64,000 nt of DNA from Flavobacteriaceae bacterium (GTDB taxonomy: Bacteria; Bacteroidota; Bacteroidia; Flavobacteriales; Flavobacteriaceae). The DNA is taken from NCBI GenBank assembly GCA_003564185.1, contig PXFS01000023.1:1-64000 (forward strand). The letters are read 5' to 3'. A program made the translations under genes and the position numbers. Below, in pieces: positions 45,401 through 57,100 of this stretch. Below the pieces are notes generated by a model that made no database searches, was not told where the DNA came from, and saw only the letters and a list, made by a program, of their open reading frames with translations. Numbering within the stretch: the first letter of the stretch is position 1; each line of letters starts with the position of its first letter.

Positions 45401-45895
45401 ATGAGACACGGAAAGAAATTTAATCATTTAAGTCGTAAGACTGCACATCGTAAATCGATGCTTGCTAATATGACTTGTTCACTTATAGAACATAAACGTA
45501 TCAACACAACTGTTGCTAAAGCTAAGTCGCTAAGACAATTTGCAGAGCCTATCATTACCAAGTCTAAAGAAGACACTACTCATAATAGAAGGTTAGTTTT
45601 CTCCAAATTGAGAAACAAAGAAACCGTAAGTGAATTATTTAGAGAAGTTGCTCCTAAAATAGCTGACCGCCCTGGTGGTTATATAAGAATTATCAAATTA
45701 GGTAATCGTTTAGGAGATAATGCTCAAATGGCAATGGTAGAATTAGTTGACTTTAATGAGCTTTATAATCCAAATGGAGCCAAAAAGAAAAAATCTACGC
45801 GTAGAGCTGGTAAAAAGCAAAGTACTACTGATCAAGTAGCAACTGAATCAACTTCAGAAACTACTACAGAAGATGATGCTAAGACAAATGAATAA
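45401..45895 (+). CDS. rplQ: 50S ribosomal protein L17
   Basis: [24 protein letters not shown]. Confidence 0.98.
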   Translation: MRHGKKFNHLSRKTAHRKSMLANMTCSLIEHKRINTTVAKAKSLRQFAEPIITKSKEDTTHNRRLVFSKLRNKETVSELFREVAPKIADRPGGYIRIIKLGNRLGDNAQMAMVELVDFNELYNPNGAKKKKSTRRAGKKQSTTDQVATESTSETTTEDDAKTNE

Positions 45896-45923
45896 TCATA
45901 TGTTTATTTGTTGATAATATAGA

Positions 45924-45955
45924 GGGATAAGCTTTTTTGCTTGTCCCTTTTTTTT
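45924..45955 (+). terminator. intrinsic terminator of the ribosomal/rpoA operon
   Basis: GGGATAAGC-TTTTTT-GCTTGTCCC followed by TTTTTTTT. Confidence 0.9.
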
Positions 45956-45980
45956 AAGCCCTTTTTAAATACCTCAAATT

Positions 45981-47093
45981 ATGAACTATACTAAAAATAA
46001 AAAAGCAGTTGTATTACTTGAAGACGGTACATTATTTATTGGAAAAGCTGTTGCTAATCTTGATTTTACTAGTTTTGGTGAAATTTGCTTCAATACTGGT
46101 ATGACGGGTTATCAAGAGATATTTACAGACCCCTCTTATTTTGGTCAAATCATGCTTACTACAAACGCCCATATAGGTAACTATGGAGTTAACCAAAACG
46201 AATCTGAGTCTGATTCGGTAAAAATAGCTGGTTTAGTTTGTAAGAATTTCTCCTACAATCCATCACGTGTTGACTCAGATCAATCTTTAGAAGATTTTTT
46301 AGCTAAATTTTCAATTCATGCCGTTTCCGATATAGATACACGTGCACTAACAGAATACATTCGAGTGCATGGAGCTATGAATGCTGTAATTAGCACAAAT
46401 GTTGATGATATTGATAGCTTAAAAAATCAATTAAACCAGCATCCAAGTATGGCTGGATTAGAGCTTTCTTCTAAAGTGTCTACCAAAAAACCCTATGAAC
46501 TAAATACAGAAGGTAATGCTAAATTTAAAGTGGCTGTACTAGATTTAGGAGTTAAACACAATATCTTGAGACATCTTGAAAAACGTAATTGTTTTTTAAA
46601 GGTTTTTCCTTGGAATTCAAGCTTTGAAGAAATGAAAGCTTTTGCACCTGATGCATTTTTTCTCTCTAATGGTCCTGGTGATCCAAAAACATTAAATTCA
46701 GTTGTAGAAGAAGTTAAAAAGATATTGGATAATGATTATCCTTTATTTGGTATATGTCTTGGTCATCAAATTATTTCTTTGGCTATGGGCATTAGTACGT
46801 TTAAAATGCATCATGGACATAGAGGTATAAATCACCCAGTTAAGAATCTCCTAACTGGAAAATCAGAAATCACCTCTCAAAATCATGGATTTAGTGTGAG
46901 TTATGAGGAAGCAGAAAATCATCCTCAGATTGAAATTACACATCTTCATTTAAATGATAATTCGGTAGCAGGAATTCAATTAAAAAATAAAGATTGTTTT
47001 AGTGTTCAATACCACCCAGAAGCCGGTCCAGGACCTAATGATGCTACTTATCTTTTTGATGATTTTATCAAAATGATAGAGCGTAAGACCTAA
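45981..47093 (+). CDS. carA: Carbamoyl-phosphate synthase small subunit
   Basis: 370 aa; FFLSNGPGDP, LFGICLGHQI, VQYHPEAGPGPNDA. Confidence 0.97.
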   Translation: MNYTKNKKAVVLLEDGTLFIGKAVANLDFTSFGEICFNTGMTGYQEIFTDPSYFGQIMLTTNAHIGNYGVNQNESESDSVKIAGLVCKNFSYNPSRVDSDQSLEDFLAKFSIHAVSDIDTRALTEYIRVHGAMNAVISTNVDDIDSLKNQLNQHPSMAGLELSSKVSTKKPYELNTEGNAKFKVAVLDLGVKHNILRHLEKRNCFLKVFPWNSSFEEMKAFAPDAFFLSNGPGDPKTLNSVVEEVKKILDNDYPLFGICLGHQIISLAMGISTFKMHHGHRGINHPVKNLLTGKSEITSQNHGFSVSYEEAENHPQIEITHLHLNDNSVAGIQLKNKDCFSVQYHPEAGPGPNDATYLFDDFIKMIERKT

Positions 47094-47205
47094 TAATTAT
47101 TCACAGCAAACGTTTTAGTTGCAATAAATTATCATCTGATTTCCCTTAATTTAAGATTGAATGTAGATTTATTTGTAAATTGCACTAAACAAAAACTATA
47201 ATTTT

Positions 47206-48498
47206 ATGAGTGCAATTTTAGATATTCACGCAAGACAAATATTTGATTCAAGAGGAAATCCTGCTATAGAAGTAGATGTAACCACTGAAAATGGAGCTTT
47301 AGGAAGATTTGCAGTTCCTTCTGGTGCGTCAACTGGAGAGCATGAGGCAGTAGAGCTAAGAGATGGGGGTGATGATTACCTGGGTAAAGGGGTGCTTAAA
47401 GCAGTTGATAATGTAAATCATCTAATTGCTGAGAAATTATTGGGTGTTTCTGTTTTTGATCAAGAGGAAATTGATCAGTTACTAATAGATTTAGATGGCA
47501 CATCAAATAAAGCAAAATTAGGGGCTAATGCAATACTAGGAGTTTCAATTGCCTGTGCTAAAGCAGCTGCTGAAGATTTAGGTATGCCACTTTATAGATA
47601 TATAGGTGGGGTAAAAACTTCTACTTTGCCTGTGCCAATGATGAATATTATTAATGGAGGATCACATAGTGACGCTCCAATTGCATTTCAAGAATTTATG
47701 ATTATGCCTGTAATGGCTAATTCCTTTTCTGAAGCCATGAAAATTGGAACAGAAATATTTCATCAGCTTAAAAAAGTACTTAAAGAAAGAGGGCTTTCAA
47801 CTGCTGTTGGTGATGAAGGTGGTTTTGCGCCAGCTCTAGAGGGTACAGAAGATGCTTTAGAATCAATTAAAAAAGCTGTTGAAAAAGCAGGATATGCTTT
47901 TGGTAAAGAAGTATTTATTGCTTTAGATTGTGCTGCTGCTGAATTTTATGTTGATGGGATGTACGATTATACCAAATTTGAAGGGGATAAGGGGGTTAAA
48001 AGAACTGCAGAAGAGCAAGTAGCTTACTTGAAAGAATTAGTAGATAACTATCCAATTATCTCTATTGAAGATGCTATGGATGAAAATGATTGGGATGGTT
48101 TTAAGCTATTGACTGACGAACTTGGTGATCGTGTGCAAATTGTTGGAGATGATTTGTTTGTAACAAATGTAGAAAAGCTTTCCAGAGGAATTAACGAAGG
48201 TATTGCTAATTCAATACTTATTAAAGTTAATCAAATTGGTACTTTAACTGAAACGATAGCCGCTGTCAATATGGCTCACAAAGCTGGATATACTTCAGTA
48301 ATCTCTCACCGTTCTGGTGAAACTGAAGATAATACCATTGCTGATCTTGCAGTAGCATTAGAAACAGGACAGATCAAAACAGGTTCAGCTTCTCGAAGTG
48401 ATCGAATGGCTAAATATAATCAACTTTTACGTATTGAAGAAGAGCTAGGAAATACAGCCACATTTCCGCAAAAACTTGCTTTCCGTTTAGATTTCTAA
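47206..48498 (+). CDS. eno: Enolase
   Basis: [44 protein letters not shown]. Confidence 0.98.
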   Translation: MSAILDIHARQIFDSRGNPAIEVDVTTENGALGRFAVPSGASTGEHEAVELRDGGDDYLGKGVLKAVDNVNHLIAEKLLGVSVFDQEEIDQLLIDLDGTSNKAKLGANAILGVSIACAKAAAEDLGMPLYRYIGGVKTSTLPVPMMNIINGGSHSDAPIAFQEFMIMPVMANSFSEAMKIGTEIFHQLKKVLKERGLSTAVGDEGGFAPALEGTEDALESIKKAVEKAGYAFGKEVFIALDCAAAEFYVDGMYDYTKFEGDKGVKRTAEEQVAYLKELVDNYPIISIEDAMDENDWDGFKLLTDELGDRVQIVGDDLFVTNVEKLSRGINEGIANSILIKVNQIGTLTETIAAVNMAHKAGYTSVISHRSGETEDNTIADLAVALETGQIKTGSASRSDRMAKYNQLLRIEEELGNTATFPQKLAFRLDF

Positions 48499-48521
48499 AC
48501 CGTATTTGTTAATTCAATATT

Positions 48522-48592
48522 AAGGAATCTACTCTATTTAGAAAATTAACAAAAGATTGTTTTTTAAATAGGTGGATTCCTTCGTTTTTATA
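48522..48592 (+). terminator. long imperfect hairpin downstream of eno (probable terminator)
   Basis: AAGGAATCTACTCTATTTA ... TAAATAGGTGGATTCCTT then CGTTTTTAT. Confidence 0.55.
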
Positions 48593-48655
48593 TCTGTTTT
48601 AAGCCTTAATTTTGTAAATTTGTTGCAATTCTAATAATAAATAAAACTTATATAA

Positions 48656-49936
48656 ATGAATGCTACTATAGAATTTAATGGTGAAAAATATGAATTGCCA
48701 GTGGTAACAGGTTCAGAAAATGAAAATGCCATTGATATTTCCAAGTTAAGAGGACAATCTGGGGGGTTAATTACCGTAGATCCTGGCTTTAAAAACACAG
48801 GTTCATGCCAAAGTGGTATAACTTTTCTTAATGGGGAAGAAGGTGTGCTCAGGTATAGGGGTTATAGTATTGAGGAATTAGCCGACAATGCCAGTTTTCT
48901 TGAAGTAGCGTATTTACTAATTTTTGGAGAGCTACCAACGCAAAATCAACTGAACAAATTCTTTGATGATATTAAGGAAGAATCTCATGTTGATGAGGAA
49001 ATGAAGAAAATTTTAGATGGTTTTCCGAAGTCAGCTCATCCAATGGGTGTAGTTTCCTCTCTTACAAGTGCTTTAATTGCTTTTAACCCTTCTTCTGTCA
49101 ATGTAGATTCTGAAGAAGACATGTATAAAGCCATCATAAAAATTCTTGCAAAGTTCCCAGTGATTTGTGCATGGGCATTAAGAAAGAAATCGGGACATCC
49201 TTTAGACTATGGAGATAATGAGCTTGGATATGTTGAGAATGTCTTAAAAATGATGTTTAAAAAGCCTAATAAAGATTATCAAGTTGATCCAGTGGTAGCA
49301 TCTGCTCTAAATAAACTATTAATCTTGCATGCAGATCATGAGCAAAACTGTTCAACCTCTACTGTAAGAATTGTAGGATCTTCTCATGCTGGGTTATTTG
49401 CCTCTATTTCTGCCGGAGTTTCTGCATTATGGGGCCCTCTTCACGGCGGAGCTAATCAAGCAGTCATAGAAATGCTAGAAGCAATAAAAGAAGATGGTGG
49501 AGATACTAAAAAGTTTATGGCTAAAGCTAAGGATAAGAACGATCCATTTAGATTAATGGGGTTTGGACACCGTGTTTACAAAAACTTTGATCCACGTGCT
49601 AAAATAATAAAGAAGTCTGCCGATGAAGTTTTAGGTAATCTAGGTATAGAAGATCCAGTACTTGATATTGCAAAAGGATTAGAGAAAGAAGCTTTAGAAG
49701 ATAATTATTTTGTAGACCGAAAACTTTATCCAAATGTAGACTTTTATTCTGGTATCATCTACAGAGCTCTAGGTATTCCAACAGATATGTTTACTGTAAT
49801 GTTTGCATTAGGTAGATTACCAGGTTGGATTGCCCAATGGAGAGAAATGAGATTGAAAAAAGAGCCAATAGGAAGACCTAGACAGGTTTATACTGGAGAA
49901 AATCACAGAGCTTTTGTTAATATTGAAAAAAGATAA
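48656..49936 (+). CDS. gltA: Citrate synthase
   Basis: 426 aa; GLFASISAGVSALWGPLHGGANQAVIEML, MGFGHRVYKNFDPRA. Confidence 0.97.
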   Translation: MNATIEFNGEKYELPVVTGSENENAIDISKLRGQSGGLITVDPGFKNTGSCQSGITFLNGEEGVLRYRGYSIEELADNASFLEVAYLLIFGELPTQNQLNKFFDDIKEESHVDEEMKKILDGFPKSAHPMGVVSSLTSALIAFNPSSVNVDSEEDMYKAIIKILAKFPVICAWALRKKSGHPLDYGDNELGYVENVLKMMFKKPNKDYQVDPVVASALNKLLILHADHEQNCSTSTVRIVGSSHAGLFASISAGVSALWGPLHGGANQAVIEMLEAIKEDGGDTKKFMAKAKDKNDPFRLMGFGHRVYKNFDPRAKIIKKSADEVLGNLGIEDPVLDIAKGLEKEALEDNYFVDRKLYPNVDFYSGIIYRALGIPTDMFTVMFALGRLPGWIAQWREMRLKKEPIGRPRQVYTGENHRAFVNIEKR

Positions 49937-49939
49937 ATC

Positions 49940-50476
49940 ATGACTTATATAAATTTTAATGCAACATTGAGGTTACTTTCACTCTTATTTGTCACATCAT
50001 TTTTGATGTACTCATGCAATAATGAAAATAAAGGTTCTGCAGACTCAGAAGTAAAAGTTCAGGAAGAAGTAGAAAATCAAAATGAAATGGAATCTACTAA
50101 AAAAGTCGATGAGGACGTTGATTATCTAGCAGTACCAGAAGATGGAAAAGTATACTTTAAAAACCTAAAGCCTGGTGATAAGGTTAAAAGCCCTTTTAAA
50201 GTAGAAATGGGAGTTGAAGGTATGGCTTTAGACCCTGCAGGTGATTTAATTGAAAACAGTGGACATCACCATATCCTTATAAATCGTGATTATTACGAAA
50301 CTGGAGAAACTATTCCAATGGATGAAGAAAATCTTCATTATGGTGATGCACAAACAGAAGCAGAACTTGATTTAGAACCAGGAGAATACAAGATTGTAAT
50401 GCAATATGCAAATGGATATCATCAATCTTATGGAGAGCAAATGAGTGCTGAAGTGAATATTATAGTAACAGAATAA
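49940..50476 (+). CDS. DUF4399-like lipoprotein
   Basis: 178 aa; lipobox LMYSC; DLIENSGHHHILIN ... YANGYHQSYG. Confidence 0.8.
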   Translation: MTYINFNATLRLLSLLFVTSFLMYSCNNENKGSADSEVKVQEEVENQNEMESTKKVDEDVDYLAVPEDGKVYFKNLKPGDKVKSPFKVEMGVEGMALDPAGDLIENSGHHHILINRDYYETGETIPMDEENLHYGDAQTEAELDLEPGEYKIVMQYANGYHQSYGEQMSAEVNIIVTE

Positions 50477-50486
50477 TAAAAAAAAA

Positions 50487-51035
50487 ATGAAAATTATAAA
50501 ATTAACAATGTCAATGTTATTAGCTCTAAGCTTAGTGGCATGTGGCGGAGAAGAAAAAGAAGAGAAAAAGGAATCATCGGTTAGTATTGGTGGCCAAACA
50601 GAGCAAAGAGAAACAACCTCTACAGAGTCATCCTCAGAAAATGGTGATGAAGATTCGGATTTGCTTAAACTAACTATTGAAGGTAGTGATCAAATGAAAT
50701 TCAATAAAAAAGAATTGAAAGCTAAAGCTGGAAGTGAAATTGAGTTAACCCTTAAGCATGTTGGTGAAATGAGTAAACAAGCTATGGGTCACAACTTTGT
50801 CTTGCTTAGTCAAGGAATTGACATAATGGCTTTTGGTGAACGTGCTGCCGGTGCTGCAGATAATGACTATATTCCAGAAGATGCTGGTGATGACGTTATA
50901 GCTCATACAGAAATGATTGGTGGTGGAGAGACTACAACAGTAACTTTCACAGCTCCGGAAAAAGGAGAGTATGATTTCATATGTTCATTTCCTGGACATG
51001 TAGCTCTAATGAAAGGTAAATTCATAGTTGAATAA
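50487..51035 (+). CDS. Azurin/plastocyanin-like cupredoxin lipoprotein
   Basis: 182 aa; lipobox SLVACG; MGHNFVLL, CSFPGHVALMKGKF Cu-binding motif. Confidence 0.92.
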   Translation: MKIIKLTMSMLLALSLVACGGEEKEEKKESSVSIGGQTEQRETTSTESSSENGDEDSDLLKLTIEGSDQMKFNKKELKAKAGSEIELTLKHVGEMSKQAMGHNFVLLSQGIDIMAFGERAAGAADNDYIPEDAGDDVIAHTEMIGGGETTTVTFTAPEKGEYDFICSFPGHVALMKGKFIVE

Positions 51036-51055
51036 ACTTTCAACTAAAAATTATA

Positions 51056-51087
51056 AAAAAGGAGAAATTTTAATTTCTCCTTTTTTA
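51056..51087. terminator. intrinsic terminator after the azurin-like gene
   Basis: AAAAAAGGAGAAATT TTAATTTCTCCTTTTTT inverted repeat. Confidence 0.85.
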
Positions 51088-51391
51088 TTTATACTATGCA
51101 AAGTTGAACTTTTGCTCATTAAAAAACTCATACAAAAAGCTGCATTTACTTGAATAATTCAAGATTTTTTAATCAATCAATCTAACTAATTTTCTGAATA
51201 AAGTTCTCTAATTTTTATATTTTACCTTGTTGAATCTGCATTGGTGTTCAATTCTAAGCATTATAAAATCAGAATTTTAAATTTTGAAAAATGATAAAAA
51301 TCATTTTTTTTGATAATCATTGATATGAGTAACTCAAGTTACCGATAGACATCTCCTATCACTTTAATTTTGCCCTATAAATTAAAGTGAT

Positions 51392-52693
51392 ATGAAGTAT
51401 AATATAGTTATTCTTTTGGTTTTCATTTCTAGCATAGGGCTCGCTCAACCAAAGCAACCCATTAGTTTAGATGAATTCAAAAGCAAAATAGAACAAAACA
51501 ACCAGAGCCTGCAAGCCAACGAGCAGGAATACTTGCAGATGAGGGCAGAATACCGCGAAACCAATGCGGCTTTTCTTCCACAATTGAGTGCCTCGCACAC
51601 TGCCTATCGTACCGATAATCCTGTAATGGCTTTTGGTACGTTGTTAAATCAAGGTGTTTTTTCCGAAAGTGATTTCGCTATAAACAACCTTAACAACCCA
51701 TCACCGGTTTCTAACTTCGTGACTACTTTTCAAGTAGAACAACCACTGTTAAATTTCGATAAGTTAGTGATGCGTTCAGCTTTAAAAAACAGAGCAGAAG
51801 CCCAACAGCAACAAAACATTTTCAAAAAAGAAGCTTTACTCTTGCAAGCCGAGCGTTTGTATATGCAACTTCAATTGGCCTACAAAAGTGTTGAAGTGTT
51901 GGAGAAATCGAAAGCTACAGCAGAAGCCAACCTAAAAAGCATCGAAGATTTTTACGAAGAAGGATTATTGGTGAAGTCGGATTTATTAAGTGCAAAAGTT
52001 CGACTTAACGAAGTAGAAAATGCACTTCAGCAAGCCAATAATGAGTTAGTTTCTATTTCTGATTATATGCATTATATGATGAATGAAGAAGGAGAATTAC
52101 TTTCTCCAGAAAACCAATTGGAAATGAAACTTACTTCTGATATAAACGAAACAAGTTTGGTAGACCGAAGTGATGTATTGGCTATGGATTTAAGTGTTGA
52201 AGCTTACGAAAAAATGAAGAAATCCGCCGGAATGATGTATTTACCAACTTTAAATGCTTTTGGAAATGTACAGTATTTTGACCAAGATGTATTTGGAACA
52301 GGCGCTCAAAACTTTTTTGTTGGAGCCTCGCTGAATTGGAATTTATTTGAGGGCGGAAGTAGAATCGCCAAAAATCAACAAATGAAAGCACAACTGCAAC
52401 AAGCTAAATTAGAGGCTGAAGATTATAAAGCTTCTGCACAAATTGAGTTAGACAAAGCCAAACGAAGCCTAGTTGAAGCTGAACAAAAAATGAACCGAAA
52501 CGCGCTTTCCTTAGAGCAGGCTCAAGAAGCCTTCGACATCCGAAAAAACCGCTTTGAAGAAGGACTTGAAAGAACTACTGATTTACTCAACGCCGAAGTG
52601 CAACTTGCCAACCAAGAGTTACTGTACAATCAGTCCATTTTCGAATTTAATTTAGCACAACTGCAAGTTCAATTTTTAGGAAATGTTAATTAA
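51392..52693 (+). CDS. TolC family outer membrane efflux protein
   Basis: 433 aa, signal peptide, OEP-type coiled-coil repeats. Confidence 0.92.
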   Translation: MKYNIVILLVFISSIGLAQPKQPISLDEFKSKIEQNNQSLQANEQEYLQMRAEYRETNAAFLPQLSASHTAYRTDNPVMAFGTLLNQGVFSESDFAINNLNNPSPVSNFVTTFQVEQPLLNFDKLVMRSALKNRAEAQQQQNIFKKEALLLQAERLYMQLQLAYKSVEVLEKSKATAEANLKSIEDFYEEGLLVKSDLLSAKVRLNEVENALQQANNELVSISDYMHYMMNEEGELLSPENQLEMKLTSDINETSLVDRSDVLAMDLSVEAYEKMKKSAGMMYLPTLNAFGNVQYFDQDVFGTGAQNFFVGASLNWNLFEGGSRIAKNQQMKAQLQQAKLEAEDYKASAQIELDKAKRSLVEAEQKMNRNALSLEQAQEAFDIRKNRFEEGLERTTDLLNAEVQLANQELLYNQSIFEFNLAQLQVQFLGNVN

Positions 52694-52844
52694 AAATCTT
52701 CACGCTCTTAGTCTCACCGAAACTTTATTTTCACTATAAAGACACCGAGAACATAAAGCAATTTGACAAACTAGCAATACAACTTACGTTGTTCTTAATA
52801 CTTAATACTTAATTCTCAATACTTGATACTTAATACTAATTAAA

Positions 52845-53915
52845 ATGAATAAAATAACCTACACCATCGGAATAGTCATCTTTGCATCCAGCATGCTTTT
52901 TAGCTGTGGAAAGAAAAAAGAAGACAAGACCTCAACTGAAACCAGCATTGCTGTTGAAGTAGAAAACCCACTTACCGAACTCCCGAAGAGTTTGACTTTT
53001 CAAGGAAAAATAAAAGCAGCAAAATCAACAAGCATTCGCACACGCGGATCGAGTTTTGTTGAGGATGTGTTTGTAAAAACAGGCGATGTGGTTGAGCAAG
53101 GTCAATTGCTTGTTTGTTTAAATAATGCCGATTTACAAGCTAAAAAAGCGCAAGTTGAAGCCCAGTTGCAACAAGTAAATGCACAACTTAGCAATACCCA
53201 ACGGGATGTGGAACGTTATCAAAACTTGCGAGAAAAACAAAGCATTTCAGCAAAAGAATTGGAAAATATCGAGTTGCAATTGGCTTCTATTAAAGCGAAG
53301 AAACAAGCTACGCTTCAACAATTGCAGGAAATCAATTCGGAATTAAAGTACTTTGAAATTAAAGCTCCTTTTGCGGGAGTAATTACCGCTAAAAATGTAC
53401 AGAAAGGCGATTTAGCTAATCCACAACATGCCATGCTTCAATTGGAGGGTAAAGGCGGATTTGAGTTGGAAGTTTCAGTTTCGGAACGCGATATTCAACA
53501 TTTTAAACAAAATGATTCAGTTGTTGTTCAATTGGCAAATTCTTCAGAAAAACATAAGGCTGTTATTTCAGAAGTAAGTGCTTCTTCAACAACAACCGGC
53601 GGACAATACCGTGTAAAAGCAAGCCTTATTTCAACAGAAAATCAGAATCTATTTGCTGGAATGAATGCAAGTTTACAATTAGCAACGGACCGAACTTCAA
53701 AAGGAATTTTTGTTCCTCAGTCGGCCATTGTTCGCCGTGGGGAGTTAAAAGGGATTTATGTGCTTAGTCAACAAAACACGGCATTGCTGCGTTGGGTTCG
53801 TACAGGCGCTCAACATGGCAATAAAGTGGAAGTGCTTAGCGGTTTACATGCAGAAGAGCAAATTATTACTTCTGCCACTTCAAAGCTGTATAACGGGATT
53901 AAAATTTCGTTTTAA
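52845..53915 (+). CDS. RND efflux periplasmic adaptor subunit (MFP)
   Basis: 356 aa lipoprotein; GDVVEQGQLLVCLNNADLQAKKAQVEAQLQQ, IKAPFAGVIT. Confidence 0.93.
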   Translation: MNKITYTIGIVIFASSMLFSCGKKKEDKTSTETSIAVEVENPLTELPKSLTFQGKIKAAKSTSIRTRGSSFVEDVFVKTGDVVEQGQLLVCLNNADLQAKKAQVEAQLQQVNAQLSNTQRDVERYQNLREKQSISAKELENIELQLASIKAKKQATLQQLQEINSELKYFEIKAPFAGVITAKNVQKGDLANPQHAMLQLEGKGGFELEVSVSERDIQHFKQNDSVVVQLANSSEKHKAVISEVSASSTTTGGQYRVKASLISTENQNLFAGMNASLQLATDRTSKGIFVPQSAIVRRGELKGIYVLSQQNTALLRWVRTGAQHGNKVEVLSGLHAEEQIITSATSKLYNGIKISF

Positions 53916-53990
53916 GTGATAATCCTTGTTAGTTTGCTCCCCTTAAAATTAAAAATTTTATTTAATTGTTTGTGACGTTTTTCAATCTTG

Positions 53991-54072
53991 TTTCAAGTTC
54001 GAGCGGAGTCGAGAACCGACCAATTCTGGATGGAGTTTATCTTGAGCAAAGTCGATGGGCTCGAACTTGAAA
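53991..54072. repeat. REP-like intergenic palindromic element between MFP and RND permease genes
   Basis: Perfect 14-bp outer arms TTTCAAGTTCGAGC / GCTCGAACTTGAAA enclosing GAGCGGAGTCGA and GAGCAAAGTCGA. Confidence 0.75.
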
Positions 54073-54187
54073 AAAAACATACATAAAACAAAACATACAA
54101 ATGAAGATTACTAACAAATAAAATTTTCAGAATTCATAAACAAAAAAATACTTAATACTTTGTACACAGTACTAAATACTAAATAAA

Positions 54188-57100
54188 ATGAAAAACGGTA
54201 TAGCAGGAAAATTAGCCAATGCGTTTTTAACCTCAAAAATCACTATACTATTAATGGTGGTGTTTTTGGCAGTAGGAATTTACGCATCTTTATTAATTCC
54301 AAGAGAAGAAGAACCACAAATAGATGTGCCCATGGCCGACATTTTTGTTGGTTACCCAGGCGCAAGTCCAAAGGAAGTTGAAAATCGTGTGATGCTTCCA
54401 CTGGAGCGCATCATTTCTAATATTGATGGAGTTGAGTATGTGTATTCTACTTCCATGAAAGAACAAGGAATGTTAATTGTTCAATTTTACGTAGGAGAGG
54501 ACATTGAGCGTTCGTATGTAAAATTACACAACGAAATTATGCGTCACATGGATTTGATGCCACAAGGAGTGACTCAACCACTCATAAAAACTCGCTCCAT
54601 AGACGATGTTCCCGTTTTGGGAATTAGTCTTTTTAGCGAAACCTATGACGATTACCAACTCAACCAATTAGCTAACGAATTAATTGTTGAAATTGAAAAA
54701 GTAGAAAATGTTTCAACTACCCAGACCATTGGCGGACGAAGTAAACAACTTCAAATTGAATTGAACCACCAACTGATGGCGAACTATGGACTAGACATTT
54801 TGAAAGTAACCGAAATGATTCAAGCCAACCACAGTCAAGCCTCCAGTGGAAACATTCAAAAAAACGATGAAGAAATTCGAATTTCAGCAGGAAATTTTCT
54901 TTCAACGCCTGAGGATTTACAACAAGTGATTGTAGGAACTTTTCAACAGCAACCTGTTTATTTACATCAAATTGCACAAGTTTCCGAAGGTCCTGAAACG
55001 CCAAAAAATTACGTTAGTTTTGGGTATGGAGCAGGCGTCAATGCGCAACAAGAAATGCCGTCTTCCTATCCAGCCGTTACTATTTCTGTAGCCAAACGAA
55101 AAGGCGCTGATGCAATGCAAGTTGCCGAGGCTATTGTGGCACAAAAAGAAGGCTGGGAAAAATACATCATTCCTGAGGAGGTAAAATTAGAAATTACCAG
55201 AAATTATGGAGAAACCGCTTCAGATAAAGTATCCGATTTACTTTTTAACTTATTAAGTGCCATTATTGCGGTTACCTTAGTGGTTATGCTTTCTATGGGT
55301 TGGCGTGGTGGATTAGTGGTCTTTATTTCCGTGCCCATTACCTTCGCCTTAACTATGCTTAGTTATTATTTGTTCGACTATACCTTGAACAGAATTACTC
55401 TTTTTGCTTTGATTTTTATTACAGGAATTGTGGTAGATGATTCCATTATTATTACCGAAAACATGCATCGACATTTTAAAATGAAAAAAATGTCTCTGCG
55501 CAAAGCAGCCATTTATGCCATTAACGAAGTAGGAAACCCTACTATTTTAGCCGCTTTTATTGTTATTGCTTCGGTACTTCCCATGGCTTTTGTAAGCGGA
55601 TTAATGGGACCTTACATGAGCCCGATGCCTATTGGCGCTTCCATTACCATGATTTTATCCCTGTTTATTGCGCTTACCATTGTTCCTTATTTAGCTTATC
55701 ATTTTTTGAAAAAGGATGGAAAACAGCTCACCGATGACGAAGAAGAAAACGAAGTTGAAGAGTTAGAAACCTACACTTTTGGTGAAGAAGACAAAGATTT
55801 ACAACAAACTAAAATTTACAAGTTGTACAATAAAATTCAGCGTCCAATGCTGGAAAGTAGAGCCAAACGCTGGGGATTTATTGGAGGAATAACCTTACTG
55901 TTATTGGCTTCAGTGTTTTTGTTTCTCAACCAATCGGTATTGGTAAAAATGCTTCCATTCGACAATAAAAATGAATTTCAAATTGTCATCGATTTACCCG
56001 AAGGAACCACACTTGAACGTACCAACGCTGTGACTCAGGAAATTGCGGCTTACGTTAAAAATAGACCCGAAGTAGTTAATTACCAAACCTATGTAGGAAC
56101 CGCTTCGCCTATTACTTTTAATGGTTTAGTAAGGCATTACGATTTACGAAATGAAGTTAGAATGGCCGATATTCAGGTGAATATTACCCATAAAGATTCA
56201 CGCAGTGAACAAAGTCATGATATTGCCAAAACCTTTAGGGAAGACGTACAAAAAATTGGCGACGCTTACGGAGCTAACATTAAAATTGTAGAAGTTCCAC
56301 CTGGACCTCCCGTACTTTCAACTATTGTGGCAGAGGTTTACGGTCCAGACTACAACGAACAAATTAATATTGCTAGAAATATTAAAGAAATCCTGAGTGA
56401 AACGCAGGATGTAGTAGATATAGATTGGCGTGTAGAAGCCGACCAAAAAGAACTTCACTTCGAAATTAACCGAGAAAGAGCCAGTTTAGAAGGAATTGCT
56501 CCCGCTCAATTGGTTAATGCTATGCAACTAAGTTTAGGCGAACACGCCATTGCTCAAGCTTACCGTGAAAATTCCAACCAAAACGTAGGCATTGTTTTTA
56601 CCACCAAAAATGAAGATAAAGCCGACTTAGACCAGCTACTTCAATTAAAAGTAATTGCTGAAAACAGAAACGCAGTTGAAATTGGCGACTTGGTAAAGGT
56701 AGTAGAGCAACCTATTGAAAAGAGTATTTTTAGAAAAAACAAACGCCGTGTAGTTTACGTAACCGCAGAAATGGCAGGCGATTTAGAAAGTCCCGTGTAT
56801 GCCATTTTAGGCATGGAAAAATATTTAAAAGACATGCACCTTCCAGAAGGTTATTCTATTGAAGAATTGTACACCGAAATCCCCGTAGATACAGACGATT
56901 ATTCTGTAAAATGGGATGGCGAATGGCAAATTACATTAGAGGTTTTCCGCGATTTAGGAATAGCATTTATCGGAGTAATTTTCATTATTTACATGCTTAT
57001 TGTAGGTTGGTTCCAAAGCTTCCGTTCGCCAATTGTAATGATGATTGCTATACCGCTTTCGTTGGTAGGAATAATTTTAGCGCATTGGATATTTGGAGCA

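Noticed and set aside
30191-45427. Many 60-96 aa ORFs antisense or out of frame in the ribosomal cluster
   Set aside because: All overlap strongly supported ribosomal protein, secY or rpoA genes
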